Below the pieces are notes generated by a model, which saw only the letters and a program-made list of their open reading frames with translations, searched no databases and was not told the DNA's origin. A DNA stretch of 19,762 nt from Syntrophaceae bacterium. GTDB lineage: Bacteria; Desulfobacterota; Desulfomonilia; Desulfomonilales; Desulfomonilaceae. The stretch covers positions 1 to 19,762 of the forward strand of contig JACWAG010000067.1 in the NCBI GenBank assembly GCA_014874425.1. Reading direction: 5' to 3'. How positions within the stretch are numbered: the stretch's first letter is position 1; every line of letters begins with the position of its first letter. The position numbers were made by a program, and so were the translations under genes. Below are positions 15,209 through 19,762 of the stretch, piece after piece.

Positions 15209-16462
15209 ATGAATCCACTTCAAAAAACTGACCCTGAGATATATGACATAATAGTGCAGGAAAAAATGCGCCAGGAATATCGATTGGAAATGATAGCGTC
15301 GGAAAACTTTACATCCTCTGCGGTGATGGAGGCTCAAGGCAGTATCCTTACAAACAAATACGCTGAGGGCTACCCCGGACATCGATATTACGGTGGTTGC
15401 TCAAACGTGGATATCATAGAAGAAATTGCTAGGACCCGAGCCGCTAAAATTTTCGGGGTCGATCACGCCAATGTTCAGCCGCACTCCGGAACTCAGGCAA
15501 ACATGGCCGTTTTCTTTTCCGTGATGGAACCTGGCGCTACTTATCTAGGTATGGATCTTGCCCATGGTGGCCACCTTTCAATGGGGCATCCAAAGAATTT
15601 CTCGGGAAAGATCTACCGGGTAGTGCCTTATTCGGTCAGACGGGAAGATCACCGTATCGATTACGATATGGTTCGGACACTTGCAATAAAACACCGCCCC
15701 AGAATGATCATCGCCGGAGCAAGCGCTTATCCGAGAATTATCGATTACTCTATTTTTGGCGAAATTGCCCGCGAAGTAGACGCTGTTCTGATGGCAGATG
15801 TCGCCCACATCGCCGGCCTCGTCGTAACTGGATTGCATCCTTCCCCAGCTAAAGACGCCGATTTTGTCACCACCACCACCCACAAAACATTGCGCGGTCC
15901 TAGAGGCGGGATCGTGATGTGCAAAAAGAAATGGGCGTCTGTCCTTGATTCGTGCATCTTTCCTGGAATGCAGGGTGGACCTCTTATGCATGTCATCGCT
16001 GGTAAAGCTGTAGCGTTAAAGGAGGCTGCAACCCCACAATTCAGTGAATACCAATTCCGAGTTGTCCAGAATGCGAAAACTCTTGCTGAAGAACTGATGA
16101 ATTATGGTTTTAAGATCGTGTCCGGTGGAACCGACAACCATCTAGTGCTCGTTGACTTAACGGATAAAAATGTCAACGGAGCCCAGGCCCAGGAAATCCT
16201 GGAAGCTGCTGGTATAACGGTAAACAAGAACGCTATCCCGTTCGATCCCCTACCCCCTGGCAAAGCTTCCGGTATCAGGATAGGAACCCCTGCGATCACA
16301 ACCAGACAAATGGGAATCCATGAAATGCGCATAATCGCTTCCTGGATATCTGAAGCGATCGATAACAGGACCAATGAGTCCGTCATCCGTAGGATCGGGG
16401 AAAATGTCAGAGAATTGTGTGTTAAATTTCCCCTTTATATGAATGGGAAAGGTGGAGTCTGA
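15209..16462 (+). CDS. glyA: Serine hydroxymethyltransferase
   Basis: GlyA converts serine and tetrahydrofolate to glycine and methylene-tetrahydrofolate, the main source of one-carbon units. The 417-residue PLP enzyme shows EMIASENFTS (27-36), YAEGYPGHRYYGGC (51-64), QPHSGTQANM (90-99), MADVAHIAGL with Asp197 and His200, the PLP lysine Lys226 in TTTTHKTLRGPRGG, and IRIGTPAITTRQM near the C-terminus. GAGG lies 7 bases before the ATG. A 143-base gap separates it from rpiB, so it may have its own promoter, though none is convincing. The small membrane protein gene begins 1 base after its stop codon. Confidence 0.97.
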   Translation: MNPLQKTDPEIYDIIVQEKMRQEYRLEMIASENFTSSAVMEAQGSILTNKYAEGYPGHRYYGGCSNVDIIEEIARTRAAKIFGVDHANVQPHSGTQANMAVFFSVMEPGATYLGMDLAHGGHLSMGHPKNFSGKIYRVVPYSVRREDHRIDYDMVRTLAIKHRPRMIIAGASAYPRIIDYSIFGEIAREVDAVLMADVAHIAGLVVTGLHPSPAKDADFVTTTTHKTLRGPRGGIVMCKKKWASVLDSCIFPGMQGGPLMHVIAGKAVALKEAATPQFSEYQFRVVQNAKTLAEELMNYGFKIVSGGTDNHLVLVDLTDKNVNGAQAQEILEAAGITVNKNAIPFDPLPPGKASGIRIGTPAITTRQMGIHEMRIIASWISEAIDNRTNESVIRRIGENVRELCVKFPLYMNGKGGV

Positions 16463-16463
16463 T

Positions 16464-16937
16464 ATGGCTGGCATAGGAATCTTGAGTAATCTTAAACTGT
16501 TTCCTGAGCGACGGTTCGATACCGATTTTCCTCTCATTTTCTGGCTCGCGGGGCTATGGTTCTATCTAAAAAGCTTCCTGTACTTTTGTTACTTGTATAT
16601 GCTGGGGCTGGACCCTACTCCATATTCGACCGCGGTCAAGTTTGAAATCTTTTATTTCGCAATAGCCTTGATACCGGCATTTCTACTGGGAGTAGCGTTC
16701 TGGAATGAAAAGGCCACCGCAGTGGTTGTTGGCATTGTTTATCTGGTTATCGACACACCGATTTTGGGTTTCCATGTGTTAAGGATGGCGGATGAAGGTT
16801 ACCTAGATTCAGGGCTTACACAATTTTTTGAGATTGGAAGTCTCGCAATGAACGTGATAGTCCTTGGATGGCTTATTGGGTCGCGTTCAGCTCCAAAATC
16901 CAATATAGATACATCAAAAAAGCCTAAGCGACGTTGA
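16464..16937 (+). CDS. Small four-helix membrane protein of unknown function
   Basis: I do not recognise the family. The 157-residue product has a short charged N-terminus (LFPERRFDTDFP), four likely transmembrane helices at about 24-48, 63-83, 87-109 and 120-141, and a basic tail (KPKRR). The ATG at 16464 is chosen over an upstream one at 16443 because GGAG precedes it with normal spacing, leaving a single base between the glyA stop and this start. The tight junction implies co-expression with glyA, but there is no sequence sign of a role in one-carbon metabolism. It is the last gene of the long operon. Confidence 0.75.
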   Translation: MAGIGILSNLKLFPERRFDTDFPLIFWLAGLWFYLKSFLYFCYLYMLGLDPTPYSTAVKFEIFYFAIALIPAFLLGVAFWNEKATAVVVGIVYLVIDTPILGFHVLRMADEGYLDSGLTQFFEIGSLAMNVIVLGWLIGSRSAPKSNIDTSKKPKRR

Positions 16938-16947
16938 TCTTATATGA

Positions 16948-16963
16948 TAACTCCTTGGAGTTA
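16948..16963 (+). repeat. Short palindrome downstream of the glyA operon
   Basis: TAACTCC (16948-16954) and GGAGTTA (16957-16963) form a perfect inverted repeat around TT, 11 bases after the last operon gene. The 2-base spacer means the hairpin would open to a 4-base loop. Only GTTTGC follows, so it is at best a weak terminator. Confidence 0.35.
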
Positions 16964-17048
16964 GTTTGCATAATCAGGATCTATAGTTGCTTCGGATGAA
17001 GACCTTGAAGAATTAGCGTTTTTGTATAATGTGGCATAGCGATTACTA

Positions 17049-17077
17049 TTGACATTATATCGTGAAATTAATATAAT
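17049..17077 (+). promoter_or_regulatory. Perfect consensus sigma-70 promoter
   Basis: TTGACA (17049-17054), a 17-base spacer and TATAAT (17072-17077) match the housekeeping promoter consensus at all 12 positions with optimal spacing. Initiation is expected near 17084. A further TATAAT lies at 17025-17030 without a good -35. Such a strong promoter 320 bases ahead of fdhA, and just before a terminator, points to a short abundant transcript rather than to the fdhA messenger itself. Confidence 0.85.
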
Positions 17078-17083
17078 ACGCAT

Positions 17084-17173
17084 ATAAATTAAAGCGAAGC
17101 ATTATTGCTACAAACCTCCACGCTTCGTTACCTCCTAAAAAGCCGAGCCAGCGAATAGCTCGGCCATTTTTTT
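17084..17173 (+). ncRNA. Candidate small RNA with two CCUCC motifs
   Basis: From the expected start of the consensus promoter to the end of the T-tract the transcript is about 90 nt. It folds as AGCGAAGC (17093-17100) with GCTTCGTT (17122-17129, one G-U pair), with a 21-nt loop that carries CCUCC (17115-17119). A single-stranded linker follows with a second CCUCC (17131-17135) and a run of A, then the terminator hairpin. Two exposed anti-Shine-Dalgarno motifs, a strong own promoter and an intrinsic terminator are the marks of a trans-acting small RNA that pairs with ribosome binding sites. No named family is recognised. It could alternatively be a terminated leader of fdhA. Confidence 0.65.
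17142..17173 (+). terminator. Strong intrinsic terminator
   Basis: GCCGAGC (17142-17148) pairs with GCTCGGC (17158-17164) around a 9-base loop, preceded by A5 and followed by CA and seven T (17167-17173). It is the clearest Rho-independent terminator in the window and works only on the plus strand in this form. It would end the small RNA and any readthrough from the glyA operon. Confidence 0.88.
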
Positions 17174-17396
17174 ATTGCGTTATTTGTAGGCGTTTTATCA
17201 CAGGGCCTCAAAGTCTCTTGATTACGACTTGCGCTGGTGATACATTGTAATTTATTATGTCTTTGTATCGGCCCATATTTGAAAGAAACTCATTGATTTA
17301 TTTCATTTGCTGTTTCAGTTCCGTTATATAGAAACTAAGGTTAGTTTGTTATCAGATTGGTGGGCAGAGAGCGATCTCGTTTGAGGAGGCGGCATC
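17174..17396 (+). promoter_or_regulatory. fdhA upstream region
   Basis: These 223 A+T-rich bases follow the terminator and must hold the fdhA promoter unless readthrough is used. The best candidate is TTGCGC (17230-17235) with TATTAT (18-base spacer), which is weak. No sigma-54 -24/-12 element or FNR-type palindrome was found. GATACA (17239-17244) and TGTATC (17264-17269) form a 6-bp inverted repeat that might be an operator. The ribosome binding site GAGGAGG lies 8 bases ahead of the fdhA ATG. Confidence 0.35.
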
Positions 17397-19472
17397 ATGA
17401 AAATCGAGTATGTAAGAACAACATGCCCTTATTGTGGGTGTGGGTGCGAGATGCTTTTGGAGACAGTGGACGGTAGAATAACACAAACTCTGCCTTCCAA
17501 GACCAATCCGATGAATCAGGGCAAGCTTTGCATTAAGGGATGGAACGTCCATGAGTTTGTTCAGAGTCCTCGGAGATTGACAAGGCCATTATTGAAAAAG
17601 GATGGAGTCCTCCAGGAAGCTTCATGGGATGAGGCGCTGAATTTCACCGCATCCCGTTTACAGGAAATTAAGACAAAGCACGGTGGGGACAGCATGGCTT
17701 TCCTTTCATCGGCAAAATGTAGCAATGAAGAAAATTATCTTTTTCAGAAGTTTTGCCGGGTAGGATTTGGAACAAACAATGTAGATCACTGCGCCAGGCT
17801 TTGACACTCTTCGACGGTGGCAGGTCTTGCCGCCGCTTTCGGAAGTGGAGCCATGACAAACTCGATCCCTGAGATTGAGGACGCAGACTGTATTTTCATT
17901 ATCGGATCAAATACTTCTGTTGCCCATCCACTTATAGCTAGTCGAATTTACAAAGCCAAAGCAAAGGGCGCAAAAATCATTGTAGCAGACCCCCGGAGAA
18001 TTCATGTCACATCTGTCGCCGATATTCATGTCAGACAAAAACTAGGCTCGGATGTCGCCCTGATCAATGGCGTTATGAATGTCATTCTTTCCAAAGGCCT
18101 TCATGACAAAGCTTTTATTGAAGAGCGCACGGAAGGATTTGAAAAACTTGAACAAACGCTGAAGAATTATCCACCTGAAAAGGCGTCCGAAATAACAGGT
18201 GTCTCCCCTGAGGATATTGAAAAGATCGCAATTGCCTTCGCTTCCTCGGATAAATCAACAATCTTGTACGCTATGGGCATTACTCAGCACTCACATGGCG
18301 TCGATAATGTGAAGTCATTGGCGAATCTTTCCATGTTGACCGGAAAGATCGGCAAACCGTCCTGTGGCGTCAACCCACTGCGCGGCCAGAACAACGTCCA
18401 GGGAGCGTGTGACATGGGAGGACTCCCAAACGTTTACCCGGCTTATCAGGTTGTCACTGACGAAAATAACCGTAAAAAGTTTGAAGAGTTGTGGAACACC
18501 CAGCTATCTTCTAAGGTTGGTTTTACCATAATGGAGATGATGCATGGGCTCGAAGACGGCTCAATCAAGGGCATGGTGATCCTCGGCGAAAATCCGGCGG
18601 GTAGCGATCCGGACGTAAAACACGTCAAGCATGCGCTTGAAGAAGCTGAATTCTTAGCGGTTATCGACATTTTTCTTACCGATACGGCAAAAATTGCGGA
18701 TGTTGTATTTCCAGGGGCTTCATTTGCGGAGAAAGACGGGACTTTTTCAAACACAGAACGCAATGTGCTCAGAATCAGGAAGGCTATCAATCCCCCCGGT
18801 GAAGCACGGCCGGACTGGCAGATAATTTGTGACATCTCAACACGGTTCGGCTTGCCCATGACTTATGAATCTCCCGAAGAAATCTTTGAGGAAATCGCCC
18901 TGGTGACTCCAAGTTACGCCGGTCTAAATTATGCCCGTTTGGAGAATGGTCCCATACCTTGGCCATGTCCAACCAACGATCACCCCGGCACTCCAATACT
19001 TCACAAGGACAGGTTCACGCGTGGCAGAGGGCTATTTCACGCCTTGGAATACCGGCCACCCGAAGAACTTGCTGATGAAGAATTCCCCATATTGTTGACC
19101 ACTGGTAGGTTCTTTCCGCATTACCATACCGGTACAATGACGCATAACTCCATTACGCTGGAAAATGAAATGTCTGAGGGATACATTGAGATCCACCCAT
19201 ATGACGCCAAAGATATCGGATTAACCAGTGGTGAAAATTGTAAAATTGTTTCCCGCCGCGGTGAGGTGATTACAAAGGCTGTAATAACTGACATCGTAGA
19301 ACCAGGAACCATTTTCATGAGCTTTCATTTTATGGAAGCCAATGCGAACGTGCTGACCAATCCAGCTCTTGATCCAATATGTAAAATACCTGAATACAAG
19401 GTGTGCGCTGTTAGGGTAGAGAAACTGGAAGAATCGAACACCCCGGAGATAAAGGCCGTCATAAGCGCTTAG
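17397..19472 (+). CDS. fdhA: Selenocysteine formate dehydrogenase, catalytic subunit
   Basis: This is a cytoplasmic-type formate dehydrogenase catalytic subunit, oxidising formate to CO2 (or the reverse) at a molybdenum or tungsten bis-pterin centre. The frame is interrupted by one UGA (17802-17804); read as selenocysteine it gives 691 residues with Sec at 136 in HCARLUHSS, the place of Sec140 of E. coli FDH-H, followed by the catalytic His. Other features are the [4Fe-4S] ligands Cys10, Cys13, Cys17 and Cys45 (CPYCGCGC and CIKG), NPLRGQNNVQGACDMG with the active-site Arg, and a C-terminal molydopterin-binding domain (TTGRFFPHYHTGTMTH). There is no Tat signal and no N-terminal NuoG-like extension. 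No electron-transfer subunit gene is adjacent. fdhD, needed for sulfuration of the cofactor, is convergent downstream. The genome should encode SelA, SelB, SelC and SelD. Confidence 0.95.
17802..17834 (+). promoter_or_regulatory. Selenocysteine UGA and bacterial SECIS element
   Basis: The UGA at 17802-17804 is followed after 11 bases by a perfect hairpin: GGUGGCA (17816-17822) with UGCCGCC (17828-17834, one U-G pair) around the loop GGUCU (17823-17827). From memory, the E. coli fdhF element has the same 11-base spacing and a GGUCU apical loop bound by SelB. The hairpin lies wholly in the coding sequence and is translated. Confidence 0.93.
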
Positions 19473-19497
19473 ATTAGCTAGCCTTTTTATATACTGA

Positions 19498-19554
19498 CAT
19501 GAACAACGACATGGAGAGATCATTCACGACGAATTCTCTCCTAGTCGATTCATG
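19498..19554. terminator. Long hairpin between convergent fdhA and fdhD
   Basis: Nested complementary arms fold into one long hairpin: CATGAA (19498-19503) with TTCATG (19549-19554), CGAC (19507-19510) with GTCG (19544-19547), GGAGAGA (19513-19519) with TCTCTCC (19535-19541), and ATTC (19522-19525) with GAAT (19531-19534) around the loop ACGAC. It is symmetrical enough to act on both strands and sits centrally between the two stop codons, so a bidirectional terminator is most likely. There is no T-tract on either side, which leaves room for a protective or mobile hairpin element. Confidence 0.6.
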
Positions 19555-19583
19555 TAGGCCCGCCACTGAAACGCCAATTTGGA

Positions 19584-19762
19584 TTAGTCTGGGGAATTTT
19601 GTTCTTGGTCCAGTTCGGGAAAGAGGTTTACGGCGCCGTGGCCGAAAAAATTGAATCTACCGGCCCTGGCGTACGTGACAACATCCAGACCTACCTTACG
19701 GGCAATGTTGACAGCGGTTGAACTGGCGCTCGAACCAGAGACAATGATGGGAAATCTGAATC
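19584..19762 (-). CDS. fdhD: Formate dehydrogenase accessory sulfurtransferase, C-terminal part
   Basis: The minus strand encodes the last 58 residues of a protein whose N-terminus lies beyond the window. The segment PIIVSGSSASSTAVNIARKV, then GLDVVTYARAGRFNFFGH, matches the end of FdhD, where family members read roughly ILVSKSAPTDLAVELA and GFVRGGRFNVYTH. FdhD passes sulfur from the cysteine desulfurase IscS to the molybdenum cofactor of formate dehydrogenase and is needed for its activity. It extends about 11 residues beyond the usual end (acidic tail ending QNSPD). Its position next to fdhA fits the function; the genes are convergent rather than co-transcribed. Confidence 0.88.
   Translation of the reverse strand, partial: FRFPIIVSGSSASSTAVNIARKVGLDVVTYARAGRFNFFGHGAVNLFPELDQEQNSPD

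Noticed and set aside
17280..17310. FNR-like half site TTGAT upstream of fdhA
   Set aside because: The second half ATCAA is not present at the required spacing.
17397..17804. fdhA read as a 135-residue truncated protein or pseudogene
   Set aside because: The UGA lies at the known Sec position, homology continues in frame, and a SECIS hairpin follows at the right distance.

Overview
The window reads as a chromosomal segment of a Gram-negative anaerobe, most likely a member of the Desulfobacterota (former Deltaproteobacteria). The grounds are the housekeeping gene order (DUF177-rpmF-fab-rpiB-glyA), a selenocysteine-containing molybdenum/tungsten formate dehydrogenase, a periplasmic/outer-membrane OmpA-like protein and the MEP isoprenoid pathway. 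The genus cannot be fixed from the sequence alone. No CRISPR array, tRNA, rRNA, insertion sequence or prophage gene was seen.

Layout. 1-602: no intact gene. There is a possible decayed PAS-domain fragment on the minus strand, then a compact set of three hairpins (470-563) that looks like a small RNA on the plus strand and also lies where the pyk terminator should be. 603-3797: pyk (minus) and an ACT-domain malic enzyme (plus) diverge from a 360-base region; both make pyruvate. 4083-7825: a minus-strand operon of a TPR-like exported protein, xseB, ispA and dxs (isoprenoid precursors). 8069-9121: a minus-strand vWA-OmpA protein, divergent from a membrane-anchored alpha/beta hydrolase (9280-10413).

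10523-16937: a long plus-strand operon of DUF177, rpmF (58 codons), fabD, fabG, acpP, fabF, rpiB, glyA and a small four-helix membrane protein. This is the classical ribosome/fatty-acid cluster, but plsX and fabH, which usually sit between rpmF and fabD, are absent here. 16938-17396: a gene-free stretch holding a perfect consensus sigma-70 promoter (TTGACA-17-TATAAT) that would drive a transcript of about 90 nt ending at a strong terminator. 17397-19472: fdhA, read through an in-frame UGA at 17802-17804 followed by a textbook bacterial SECIS hairpin. 19584-19762: the C-terminus of fdhD (minus), convergent with fdhA across a long hairpin.

The most novel material is non-coding. Two candidate small RNAs (about 467-572 and 17084-17173) share an architecture: a 5' hairpin that displays a CCUCC (anti-Shine-Dalgarno) motif in its loop, followed by a terminator hairpin. 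They may belong to one class of C-rich regulators acting on ribosome binding sites. The loop of the first is an exact 8-nt complement of the malic enzyme Shine-Dalgarno. Two further intercistronic hairpins flank acpP and may set its output relative to its operon neighbours.
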